DNA of 64,000 nucleotides. Source: Alitta virens (Eukaryota > Annelida > Polychaeta > Phyllodocida > Nereididae). Below are positions 32,085 through 43,495 of the stretch, in pieces. Position 1 is the first letter of the stretch, and each line of letters opens with the position of its first letter. Made by a program: the position numbers and the translations under genes. Under the pieces are notes generated by a model that ran no database searches, was not told the DNA's origin, and saw nothing but the letters and a program-made list of their open reading frames with translations. The stretch is taken from assembly GCA_932294295.1 (NCBI GenBank), contig OW028576.1:27783227-27847226 (forward strand), read 5' to 3'.

Positions 32085-35000
32085 ATGACATCTGCACCTT
32101 TAGGGGATTCAGTTTTTGGGATTCAAAATGGGTTGAACTTACAAATGTTGCCAGCAACGGGCAATGCGGCTAGCCAGTCGTTGCAAAAGGCATTAATGAA
32201 AGAAATTGGACTAAATATTTCTTCCACCGATGTGACCGGTAACTACAAAAGCATTTTAGCCGCCAAAGAAGTCTGTAATGACATTATCATGGTGTTCATT
32301 GGTGATGATAAATCGATTGTGTATTCACCCATTGGACAGGCGTTCCATATAAGTTATGCTCATTACATACATGTGAAAAGATTGTTTGATCAAATAGGTG
32401 TAACAGTTACCACACCAGCACCTGTTGCGATAAAAAACAGACGTCCAGTTAAATCTGCCACTTTCCTCATTGAGCGCAACTTTAGAAAAGTGAAAAGAGT
32501 TTCGCTTATGCACATCCCGAGAGATGTTAGTGTAATTGAAAAATTGAAGATGAACATAGCATACTTCAACCCCTTAGATCCGGACAGTACAGGAATGGAA
32601 ACAAAATTGTCCGCTAAAGAACAGTTAGAGCAAATGAAAACAAATATTATCAATGCATTGGGTCAGTGTTTTGTGACCCCGGCCTATACCTTGAAAGATT
32701 CCATACAGAAGGGTGTTGTGGATGAAGCTGTGATGTCCTTGGTTCAATCGGCTATACCTTTTGCATTGGCCAATGTAAGCAATAGATTCGCAACATCGAT
32801 AGCGGAGGGTTCTACCCCTGGTGATTGGGAGAATAATGCTCAATTACAAAAAAAACTTGGCAAAAGAGTATGCCAAGAAAGTGTGTGACACCGCCTTCTT
32901 ATTGAGTAAAAATCCAGAAGCTTTCTTGCAAGAAGTCATTCAAATTGGCTTATCATCCGTTAAAAATGTAGTTGGCCTCACCAATGATGCCTACGTTGTA
33001 GATGGTCAAAATGTTTATGAAATGGACGGCATAGTTTTATTAAGTCATCAAGCCCATAGATTCCTCACAACTCATTCTTCAATAAAACTATCTCAGCTTA
33101 GAAACGGTGTTTTGGTTAATGTCAAACCAGCGTTTTACAAACCGACCACGGTTTTCAGTGAAAATGACCCAACCAAAACTATTCACATGATGTATGAGGT
33201 TAATAAAGAAACTAGCAACATAAATAGTCAGGACATAATTGAAATTATCAAAACTATTATGGAACAGAATGGATTCCCCTCTGCCAGGGAAAATGGTCGT
33301 GGAGCAGTGATGTTATCTGAACAGGGTAGAAAGATTTTGGCAGGTGCAAAGTTGGAAGAAACCAATGCACGGATTTCCACAAGGGAAAGATTTGAATTGG
33401 GTTGTTATTTGGTTAAAGAGCCATGTACCTTCATGGTTTATGATAATAAAGCCTACATCATAGATCACACTAGGGAATACATGGTTCTCAAGGAAAGTCC
33501 TGATTTTTATGGGCGGTCACCATCATTAGTTGCTTTGAAACATAACTTTTTCAGAATATCTCTGGGAGATATAGATGATAAAAATGAATACCTAACGAAA
33601 TGGATTTCAATGGTCTGTGTTTCGGGTGACAAAACTAGTTCTTCAAATGTAGAACCGCACACATATTTTAGTGTAAAACCAGTAACAATGAATACACCTG
33701 CCCTGTCACCCCAAGTGTTAACGTTTGGTTTAAATGAACTAAGGACAGTATTCATGGATCCAGCGTTATATAATGCCAAATTGCAGGAGGAAGCCTTGAA
33801 TGCCAACCTAGTACGTTTGGGAGCAACATCAGAAACAAAATTGTTACCTATGAAAGAATTAATTACTTTACAGTTATCAATTGCTAACCAGGTGACTAAT
33901 CTCTTCAAAATATATTATAACGAAAGCACAAGCACTGGTACGGTTTATGCGAAGGGCGATCAGGCTTTAACCGCACTACAGCGTATAGAATTACACCCTT
34001 TTTTCAGCGTGAGAACTCAAAAAGACGATCAAAGCAATAAATTCACATTCAAGTTTGTACCGAGATCAGTATATCTGGAAATTCCCATGTATCAGCACCC
34101 ACCAGAGAGTGTTCTAAACAGGGGTTTGTTTCTTTTAGCCAAAGGTCTCCCTGAATCCAAGATTTTGGCATTAGAAATGAAAATAAAAAGTCTTAAAAAA
34201 AAGCTTGCTCCAGAAAAGAAAGTTGTCACAAAATATTCTGAAATTGAACCTGAAATGACAAATGAGGTAAATGAATTAATGCTAACCTTTAAACAAGTGT
34301 TCAACAAGAGTTCATATGACGTGAGTAGAATAAATTTCCTCTTTAAAGATTTTTCAACAAAGGATACACCACAGGATTAGATCGATTCTCGTTGGCTGTT
34401 CATTAAATATGTTATCTTGCCGGTATTGGCACAAGGAAAAATCACATATAAAAATGACGATAGACAGACATCAATGGAGGCAGGAATATTGCACAAGGAC
34501 GAAATCATAGTAAACGATGACACAGCTAATCATTTTAACATTTTTAGCAAAGATCATTTATTCTCGAAAGATAATGACTTAATCATGAGTGCAAATGTTC
34601 ACTGGATCACCAGCAAAAGTAATATGCCCATGATTTTACAAATAGCAGCTTTAACAATGCAATATTGTCTTCTGACACCTACAGCACTAAGCGCAACCCT
34701 TTTAGAAGAATGCCATCCAGGGTTTGCTGTTGATTTCCTTCGGTATGAACCTATTTATTCTGAACAGGCTTTATTCACAACCAGAGGTTCACACGAAATG
34801 ATACTGTCACCTGGCGGAGTGGAAGAAAAATCACAAGCGGATGATGCTATCGACATAGAAGTTATTACTGATATCCACACGACAAGAAACACTCTCGCTG
34901 CAGGGGCACTTATAGTGCCTTGCATTCATCCTAATGAGAAAGGGATGACTACGGGTCAAAATGCTACTGGTAAACCTATTATAACAAGAGATGGGATTAT

Positions 35001-35766
35001 TAGAACACCATTGGGTAGCTTAGAAAATGCATTAGATCACCACAGTAAAACTTTGGATGAAAAGGAATTCAAATCAATAACGGATCAGCTACGAATTAAA
35101 ACTCGCCCTAAAAATACCTACAGTAGTCACTTTAGCGGAACAGAAAACAAATACCCCAATGAGTTTGTACCTTTTATCAGACCTGTGAAGGAACCTTGTG
35201 ATGGAATTCTTCCCATAATGGGCATTGAGAAAAGCGCTTGTGTGCCTTTAGCTGGATCAAACAGTACAGGTTGGGAGAGTTTCTACTTATCTGATGAACC
35301 CACGACAAACACATATGCCAGTGCTTTCGGAAGTTTATACGCTCTTAGATATACTAAAAACAACACACCTCTCATGGATTATAACCGTGGGTTTTTGTTG
35401 AAGACTACGTGTGAACCTGGACATGAACAACCTTGTCTTACAACTGTGGCTTTAGAAGAATTATATGATTTATCCTTTGGTCTCCCGGTGCTGTCTAGCG
35501 ATGAACGCTCATTTATAACGTTAAATTCAGTTCATCAATTTGAAAATGTTTGTGACAGAAAATACAAAATGCCTCACTCTACTAGCGATGCCATTGGAAA
35601 ACCAATTTTGGGAAAAATGGATGTGCCAGCCGCTATGGGTTTTAGTGTGCCATACACTTTTACAACAAACAAGCGCCTATTGACAAAATTCCCTCCCTTT
35701 CAAAATTTCAATTTGAAAGGTCCTAATGACTGTTTAATAATTTCACCATTTACATTACTTTGCTAA
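32085..35766 (+). pseudogene. Large soluble protein, candidate major capsid protein, frameshift plus TAG stop
   Basis: Three open segments form one gene of about 1230 codons. Segment 1 (ATG 32085 to TGA at 32886-32888) and segment 2 (frame from about 32850 to TAG 34378-34380) are separated by a one-base shift at an A8 run (32849-32856). Segments 2 and 3 share a frame and are separated only by the TAG; the sequence after it continues as protein without an ATG for 12 codons. There is no signal peptide, membrane helix or enzymatic motif; the composition is that of a structural protein. It is the longest gene of the island, and its size is in the range of Herpesvirales major capsid proteins. The identity is inference from size and neighbours only. 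AATAAA follows at 35818-35823. Confidence 0.5.
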
Positions 35767-35997
35767 TAACACATTTGTTACATTTCCTTGGAATGAGTGA
35801 ATTGATTAAAAATTTGAAATAAATCAACTCGATGGAAAACAAACTTTGGTTCAGTGGTCATTTTTTTATTTCGATTAATCAAACAGTAACAATAAATACA
35901 TTTACACTGAGAACGTACAGATGTATATAATATCAGGTCAAGTTATATAAACTAGTCCGTTTTTTTTTTTCTTCTCTGTCCAACTTTAGGGTCCCAT

Positions 35998-36844
35998 TTA
36001 CATATAGCTTTTAACGCTGTAAGCAATAGGTTCGCGGCAAACGGGGCACTTTCGAAGAGCAGCTGCGCACCTTTCGCAACATACCAAATGCCCACATGGT
36101 TGAAAAAGTGAGCAGATATTCCCGGTAAGACAAACTTTACACTCAAATGCTTCCTCTAAATCCTTAATTTTTTCCTTCAAACGTTTCGTCCTGCTTTTAC
36201 AACCGAGTTTTTTTGTATTGTCTTTTTTAATGTTGTAACTCTATATGTCTTCAGGAGATGTACCAAGTTCCATCTTGTTTGTTTGTGTTCCTTTGTCAAT
36301 GTAAGTAATGTCCATAAGTTCCATCTTGTTTTTTAGTGTTCCTTTGTCAATGTAAGTAATGTCCATATCAGTTCCAAAGTTTATTTTATCAACTTTATTC
36401 GTGATCATTTCGACATCAGCGAATATGGTACTTTTTTTGGTGGTTAACCAGTTTTCAGCAAAATGAACGCACGCTAACCATAAATGCTTGCAATATCTGT
36501 TATATTTTATATGACACAATAATGGGTTGTCTTCAGGCTTCCATTGCACCAAGGTTAAGCCGCATTCATAACATGTAGTCTGATCTTCCTTGCCTATAAA
36601 CAGAGAATAAGTTAATTCATCTTTCGTTAACATAATTGAAATTATATTTATGGTGGGGTTGTCAACAGAAGAAAACAAAACTATTACCTGTGGAGAAAAA
36701 ACCACATTGTGCCATCATTTCTGGTTTTTGTATTGCAATGTTTGTCCATTTATCATCAAAGGTCATCAATCTTTTGTCATAGTCTGCATAAGATGGATGT
36801 TTTGATGCAGATTTAACTCCTTTGAAAAAAATTGTATCATCCAT
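35998..36844 (-). pseudogene. IAP-like BIR + RING protein with one intron and a premature TAG
   Basis: Exon 1 is 36844-36688, donor CAG|GTAATA; intron 36687-36594 (94 bp), acceptor TTTATAG|GC; exon 2 from 36593. The phases match (1/2). The junction falls inside the BIR: GFFSTG before it, then CYEC, W, H and C at the exact CX2C-X16-H-X6-C zinc spacing. A linker with two copies of a 17-residue unit (nt 36270-36375) ends at TAG 36241-36243. The same frame goes on to a short helix and a C-terminal RING (CKVC, CGH, CCERC, CPVC), the standard end of IAPs. IAPs block caspases and ubiquitinate targets. BIR and RING proteins are common in malacoherpesviruses. The TAG separates the two domains. Confidence 0.8.
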
Positions 36845-36976
36845 GGTAAAAGATCAGTAGCAGCAGCTGAGGAAAAGAAACAATGCTGAATTCAAGGGAA
36901 GTGAATAAATGATTGGGTGTAGGAGGGGGGGGGGAGGTTGTTGGTGTGGCCTAGGTAGGTGGGGCATACCATCTCA

Positions 36977-36984
36977 TATAAAAG
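36977..36984 (+). promoter_or_regulatory. Orphan TATA box TATAAAAG at the island edge
   Basis: TATAAAAG on the plus strand is followed by about 75 bp of leader-like sequence, then an ATG at 37063 that belongs to the repeat block and is followed by a stop after three codons. No gene follows. It looks like the promoter of a viral gene whose body has been lost at the junction. Confidence 0.5.
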
Positions 36985-37061
36985 CGGGCAGATGAAGTGA
37001 AAACTATTTTACTAAAGAACGTGGCAGTGTACAGTCTACTGCAGTCTAGTACTGTCACATT

Positions 37062-39509
37062 ATTATGAACTTTCCGTAGGAAAGTTCATATTGTTATTGT
37101 AAGTCTTATTTTTCTTTTTTTTTATTATTATTATTATAAACTTTCCGAAGGAAAGTTTATCTTATTATTGTAAGTCTTATTTTTCTTTTTTTTTTTTTTT
37201 TTATTATTCTTTATTATAAACTTTCAGAAGGAAAGTTTATCTTATTATTGTAAGTCTTATTTCTCTTTTTTTTTCTTTTTTTTATTATTATTATAAACTT
37301 TCCGAAGGAAAGTTTATCTTATTATTGTAAGTCTTATTTTTCTTTTTTTTTATTCTTTATTATTATTATAAACTTTCCGAAGGAAAGTTTATCTTATTAT
37401 TGTAAGTCTTATTTTTCTTTTTTTTTTTTTTTTTTATTATTCTTTATTATAATTATTATAAACTTTCCGAAGGCAAGTTTATCTTATTATTGTAAGTCTT
37501 ATTTTTCTTTCTTTTTTTTTTTTTTTTTTTTTTTTATTATTATAAACTTTCCGAAGGAAAGTTTATCTTATTATTGTACGTCTTATTTTTCTTTTTTTTT
37601 TTTTTTTTTTTTTTTATTATTATTTTTTTTTTTATTATAAACTTTCCGAAGGAAAGTTTATCTTATTATTGTACGTCTTATTTTTCTTTTTTTTTTTTTT
37701 TTTTTTTATTATTATTTTTTTTTTTATTATTATTATTATTCTTCTGAAGAAGTAAAGGCTTATTACTCAGAAACTAATAAAGAGAGGGCTTTGGCACTTC
37801 AAGAGTGCACAGACAGCAAGAGCGCGCTTTGAACAGCACAAATTTCATGACCAAATTTTATGACACTTCTGCGTAATTCACAAAAGAAAAAACAAATTTA
37901 AGAGCACGGTTTCAGGAAACTGGGCAGAGATAATTCCATGGGAATTTTTCTCAAGATACCTTAGACAAATACGCAGTGCAGAAAGGAGTTTGAGCCAAAT
38001 GCTGAGCCTGCTGACTGAACTATGAATTCTTTAAAAAAAGTAGTTCGAAATTTTCATGAAATTTTTTTTGAAAACCATAGAAGGAATAATCATATTGACT
38101 TGCCATTTCATACTTTTATAGTCCTACCCTAGTACAACTACCACACAAAAAATGAGCCCATTTGGTAAAGTGGTCTAGGTGGTACAGGGGTCCAAAGTTG
38201 CGATTTTTGACTGCTTATATCTCGGCTCCAAATTGAGATACAGGGATGTCAAAGACATATTTAGAATCCTTGAAATGTTCTCTTTTTAGATATGTATAGC
38301 AATATGTTCTATGTCTTTCCGTTTGGAAAAGCGTCAGAGAGTGAAAATATTTTGTCACTTTTTGAAATTCAAAAAATGAAAAAATACCAAAAACACTAGA
38401 AGAACTGCTTGGATTCTCACCATTTTTTTTACAGATATGTCCTCTAAGGAGTACTATGTAAATGTAAAAGGGCAAGGGCTTTGATCAAAAGGCTTAGGCC
38501 CTAGAATTTTTTTTCAGTACAAATTTCAATAATTTTTAACTTGAGTTCTTTTCAACCAAATTTCATGCAACTGGTGTCATTATGTAGAGAAAAATCAGGA
38601 CTTTACAAAGAATACCATGTCTATTCACCAACCTTTACCAGTTTCGAACTTGGAGCCAAAATTCTCTTTCCCATGTTATCCAATGGGAAGACCTACCAAC
38701 CCTGAACCGCTGAGTCAGCAATTTTTACAATGAATGTTAGGAAGTTTACGTGCATCACCCCAAAAAAGCAGGAAGAAAGTCTTCAATTGCATTCATATTT
38801 TGCACATATATGTACTCTGGGTAGTGCTACATTACTGTAAAAGGGCAATTACCTTCATCAAACAGCTTAGGTCCTAGAATTTTTTTTATCACTCATAAAG
38901 CCTGAATTGCTGACCTACCTACCTCCCAGTACCCTGGACCGCTGAGTCAGCAATTTTTACAATGAATGTTAGTAAATTTATGTTTCTCGCCCCAAAAAAG
39001 CAGGAAGAAAGTCTTCAATTTCATTCATATTTTGCACATATATGTCCTCTGGGTAGTACTACATTACTGTAATAGGGCAATTACCTTCATCAAACAGCTT
39101 AGGTCCTAAATTTTTTTTATCACTCTTAAAGCCTGAATTACTTACTCAGACCAAATTGTTGTTGATAGATTGAACCAAAAAAAATTCACAGGAGTGTATA
39201 TACATGTGCTTCACAAATGTGAGTTATTTCAGAATTTTGGGTTACAGGGTCAAGGTCACAGAGTGTCCTATATATGCAATTTTCAGGCGTTTTGAACCTG
39301 GGTCCTATACAAGGTACAGCAACCAAAAAAATATTTTCTTAAACCTTTTTTCATTATCTTTCTATTCCTGCATAGCTTAAGAGGTTAGGGCAACTATTTT
39401 CGAGGTTTTCAGGTACTTTATTAATTGCAGAAATTCATGGTACTGGACAAAAAAGATAAAAAGAAAGGAAAGTTTATCGTAATTGTCAGGGACAATTGCA
39501 AGTCTAGTT
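37062..39509 (+). mobile_element. Family A Helentron-like element, copy 1, with eight 5'-end units
   Basis: Eight short units, each beginning ATAAACTTTCC and forming the palindrome with GGAAAGTTTAT, start near 37062 (variant), 37136, 37216, 37293, 37368, 37458, 37542 and 37637, separated by T-rich and TTA-rich spacers. A 1.77-kb body follows (37741 on). The 3' end holds GGAAAGTTTATC again (the inverse of the 5' tip), a hairpin AATTGTC-AGG-GACAATT, then CTAG at 39504-39507 and TT. No protein is encoded: the short ORFs are not conserved between copies. Non-autonomous. Confidence 0.75.
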
Positions 39510-39657
39510 AGGCTTCACCTAATACCTTAGGTGAAGACTATTGTTTTTGGTATTATTATTATTATTAGGCTTCACCTAATACCTTAGGTGAAGACTATTG
39601 TTTTTGGTATTATTATTAGGCTTCACCTAATACCTTAGGTGAAGACTATTGTTTTTG

Positions 39658-39690
<33 letters not shown>

Positions 39691-41532
39691 TTATTATTAT
39701 TATTATTTACAGGCAAAATTTTAGAGTTGGAGGACCAAACTTTACCACAAGGTACCCTAGGATGACCTTATTACTTTGACCTAGTTTGAGTGACCTTGAC
39801 CTATTTTTCAAGGTCACAGGTCACCTTTAGTACAAAATTTTAAGAACTTAAAATTGGCATATCCTCTAAACCAGTGCAGTTAAATACTAATGGTCTTGGA
39901 TCTTGTGATTAAATATGTTTTAAAGTGTTTTGACATTACATAATTGTGAATCACTCATGCGGAACATACCGCAATGCAACATGGAGCAGTTTTCAGTGTA
40001 GATTCGACTTGGCCAAAACCGGAAGTTGTAAGAAGCCAATGATGGTGCTAAAAGTTGCCCCTTACTCGGGGCCAGTGCAGTGTGAAAGATGAAGATGATG
40101 TCTTTAATGGTTTTTGAAATATTGAGTTTTTCACATTTTTGAATTATGAAAAATAGGTACCCATGTCCATTTCACCATGAAATATTGGTTTTAGGTTATA
40201 ACATGCTATAGTAAACTACCCCAAACATGTACCCAAAACCCCCAAATCAAGTGTCAAATTTGACCTTGAAGGTCATTTTCAAGGTCATTTTGACCTTCGA
40301 AATGTGAAAAACAAGCAATTTTGACACTGCCACAAAAATACCTTAGAAGTAAGTGTTTGAGCTGAAAGTTTTTTCTTTGGAAGACATTGACCAGTATTAT
40401 AAGAATATGTACTCGGTTTTGACAGAAATTAATATGTTGATTTTTAAAAAATTCATAAACTCGGACAACTGTTTTTTGAGTAAAAAAAATAGTGAAAATG
40501 GTCATTTTCACTGAGAAATATTCACTTTAGCCAAATGCCAAGCATGGGTGACCCCCTACAATTCACATATGGGCTTTCAGAATCTGCTGTCAATTTTGAC
40601 ATTTGACCTAAATGTCAAGGTCAAATTTAAGGTCAAACAATCTATGAAAGTTGATATTTTGAATTCTTGATTTTTTTTAAGGTAGTAGAAATGTTTGGAT
40701 TTGGCTGATCTTTGGATATGATGTTGCCCTAATACCCTGCAAACAATCTGAGCAACATGAGTTCTCCAGGTCAAACGGTCAAGGTCACAGATCAGAATTA
40801 GTGTCACTACTTTGGCATGATCATCTGGCTGGGCGGAACCAGTGTCCGCACTTCCATCGGCTCTAGCTCCGGTTCTAATTGAGCTACAGAACTGGCATAG
40901 AGATATTTGGAAAGCTCATTTCCTCCTCTTTAAAATGAGATGTAGTATGTGACTGTAGCCCGGTCGGTTAAAAAGATCGCCCGACCCTGAATATTTCAAG
41001 ATCGAAAAAATCCTAAAAAATTTAGCTGAAAGTTTAAGTTTGGATTTTTTTTCCCTAGACAGAATGCTTGGATTGAACCGAAACTCATAGGAGTGTCAAC
41101 CCATCAGTGTAACAAAATTCATGCAAAAATTTGGGTCAAAAGGTCAAACGCTCAAGGTCACAGACCTTGAAATGTACTTTTAACAAAAAAATTCATAACT
41201 CCAGTCCTAATTAACCTTTTTTAACTTGGAAAACATTTTTTGATAGTCCATTCCAAGCCCTTTTACTAGGTCATGGCATGATATTGTGGACCTTATGGTT
41301 GAGGCATAAATTGACCGAGAATTATATGTGTATGACATGATATAAGTTTTCTTATGCTGATTCATAGTTGGCATCTCGACCTGCCTAATTAAGTTGTGGA
41401 ATTGAGATGAAGATAACCTTAAAGCTTAAACTTGATGTTTCGGAATATGCTGTCAATTTTCTATGACCTACAATATAACTCTGGCAATAGGTGAAGCCTC
41501 GTTGCTGGTCCACCAGTAACAGAAATCTAGTT
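39510..41532 (+). mobile_element. Family B Helentron-like element
   Basis: It begins with three units AGGCTTCACCT...AGGTGAAG at 39510, 39567 and 39618, separated by TTA repeats, directly against the CTAG-TT end of the family A copy. The 2-kb body is rich in AGGTCA-type motifs (AAGGTCAAGGTCAC). The 3' end has AGGTGAAGCCT (41489-41499), the inverse of the 5' tip, then a hairpin with a 9-bp stem (41501-41520, one mismatch), then CTAG at 41527-41530 and TT. No coding capacity seen. Same architecture as family A with unrelated sequence. Confidence 0.75.
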
Positions 41533-43495
41533 ATAAACTTTCCGAAGGAAAGTTTATCTTATTATTGTAAGTCTTATTTTTCTTTTTTTTTTTTATTATT
41601 ATAAACTTTCCGAAGGAAAGTTTATCTTATTATTATAAACTTTCCGAAGGAAAGTTTATCTTATTATTGTAAGTCTTATTTTTCTTTTTTTTTATTATTT
41701 TTTTTTTTTTTATTATTATTATTATTCTTCTGAAGAAGTAAAGGCTTATTACTCAGAAACTAATAAAGAGAGGGCTTTGGCACTTCAAGAGTGCACAGAC
41801 AGCCAGAGCGCGCTTTGAACAGCACAAATTTCATGACCAAATTTTATGACACTTCTGCGTAATTCACAAAAGAAAAAACAAATTTAAGAGCACGGTTTCA
41901 GGAAACTGGGCAGAGATAATTCCATGGGAATTTTTCTCAAGATACCTTAGACAAATACGCAGTGCAGAAAGGAGTTTGAGCCAAATGCTGAGCCTGCTGA
42001 CTGAACTATGAATTCTTTAAAAAAAGTAGTTCGAAATTTTCATGAAATTTTTTTTGAAAACCATAGAAGGAATAATCATATTGACTTGCCATTTCATACT
42101 TTTATAGTCCTACCCTAGTACAACTACCACACAAAAAATGAGCCCATTTGGTAAAGTGGTCTAGGTGGTACAGGGGTCCAAAGTTGCGATTTTTGACTGC
42201 TTATATCTCGGCTCCAAATTGAGATACAGGGATGTCAAAGACATATTTAGAATCCTTGAAATGTTCTCTTTTTAGATATGTATAGCAATATGTTCTATGT
42301 CTTTCCGTTTGGAAAAGCGTCAGAGAGTGAAAATATTTTGTCACTTTTTGAAATTCAAAAAATGAAAAAATACCAAAAACACTAGAAGAACTGCTTGGAT
42401 TCTCACCATTTTTTTTACAGATATGTCCTCTAAGGAGTACTATGTAAATGTAAAAGGGCAAGGGCTTTGATCAAAAGGCTTAGGCCCTAGAATTTTTTTT
42501 CAGTACAAATTTCAATAATTTTTAACTTGAGTTCTTTTCAACCAAATTTCATGCAACTGGTGTCATTATGTAGAGAAAAATCAGGACTTTACAAAGAATA
42601 CCATGTCTATTCACCAACCTTTACCAGTTTCGAACTTGGAGCCAAAATTCTCTTTCCCATGTTATCCAATGGGAAGACCTACCAACCCTGAACCGCTGAG
42701 TCAGCAATTTTTACAATGAATGTTAGGAAGTTTACGTGCATCACCCCAAAAAAGCAGGAAGAAAGTCTTCAATTGCATTCATATTTTGCACATATATGTA
42801 CTCTGGGTAGTGCTACATTACTGTAAAAGGGCAATTACCTTCATCAAACAGCTTAGGTCCTAGAATTTTTTTTATCACTCATAAAGCCTGAATTGCTGAC
42901 CTACCTACCTCCCAGTACCCTGGACCGCTGAGTCAGCAATTTTTACAATGAATGTTAGTAAATTTATGTTTCTCGCCCCAAAAAAGCAGGAAGAAAGTCT
43001 TCAATTTCATTCATATTTTGCACATATATGTCCTCTGGGTAGTACTACATTACTGTAATAGGGCAATTACCTTCATCAAACAGCTTAGGTCCTAAATTTT
43101 TTTTATCACTCTTAAAGCCTGAATTGCTTACTCAGACCAAATTGTTGTTGATAGATTGAACCAAAAAAAATTCACAGGAGTGTATATACATGTGCTTCAC
43201 AAATGTGAGTTATTTCAGAATTTTGGGTTACAGGGTCAAGGTCACAGAGTGTCCTATATATGCAATTTTCAGGCGTTTTGAACCTGGGTCCTATACAAGG
43301 TACAGCAACCAAAAAAATATTTTCTTAAACCTTTTTTCATTATCTTTCTATTCCTGCATAGCTTAAGAGGTTAGGGCAACTATTTTCGAGGTTTTCAGGT
43401 ACTTTATTAATTGCAGAAATTCATGGTACTGGACAAAAAAGATAAAAAGAAAGGAAAGTTTATCGTAATTGTCAGGGACAATTGCAAGTCTAGTT
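41533..43495 (+). mobile_element. Family A element, copy 2
   Basis: Three 5' units (41533, 41601, 41635), then a body from about 41722 that matches 37741-39509 almost base for base with only scattered differences, and the same 3' hairpin with CTAG at 43490-43493. The high identity suggests recent duplication, either by transposition or as a segmental copy. Confidence 0.8.

Noticed and set aside
32849..32856. A8 run as a programmed ribosomal frameshift site
   Set aside because: The same gene has a TAG further on and other genes show unrelated one-base breaks; mutation or consensus error is more likely.
38215..38475. 86-codon minus-strand ORF present identically at 42201-42461
   Set aside because: The identity only reflects duplication of the family A element; the ORF is not preserved in diverged copy 3.
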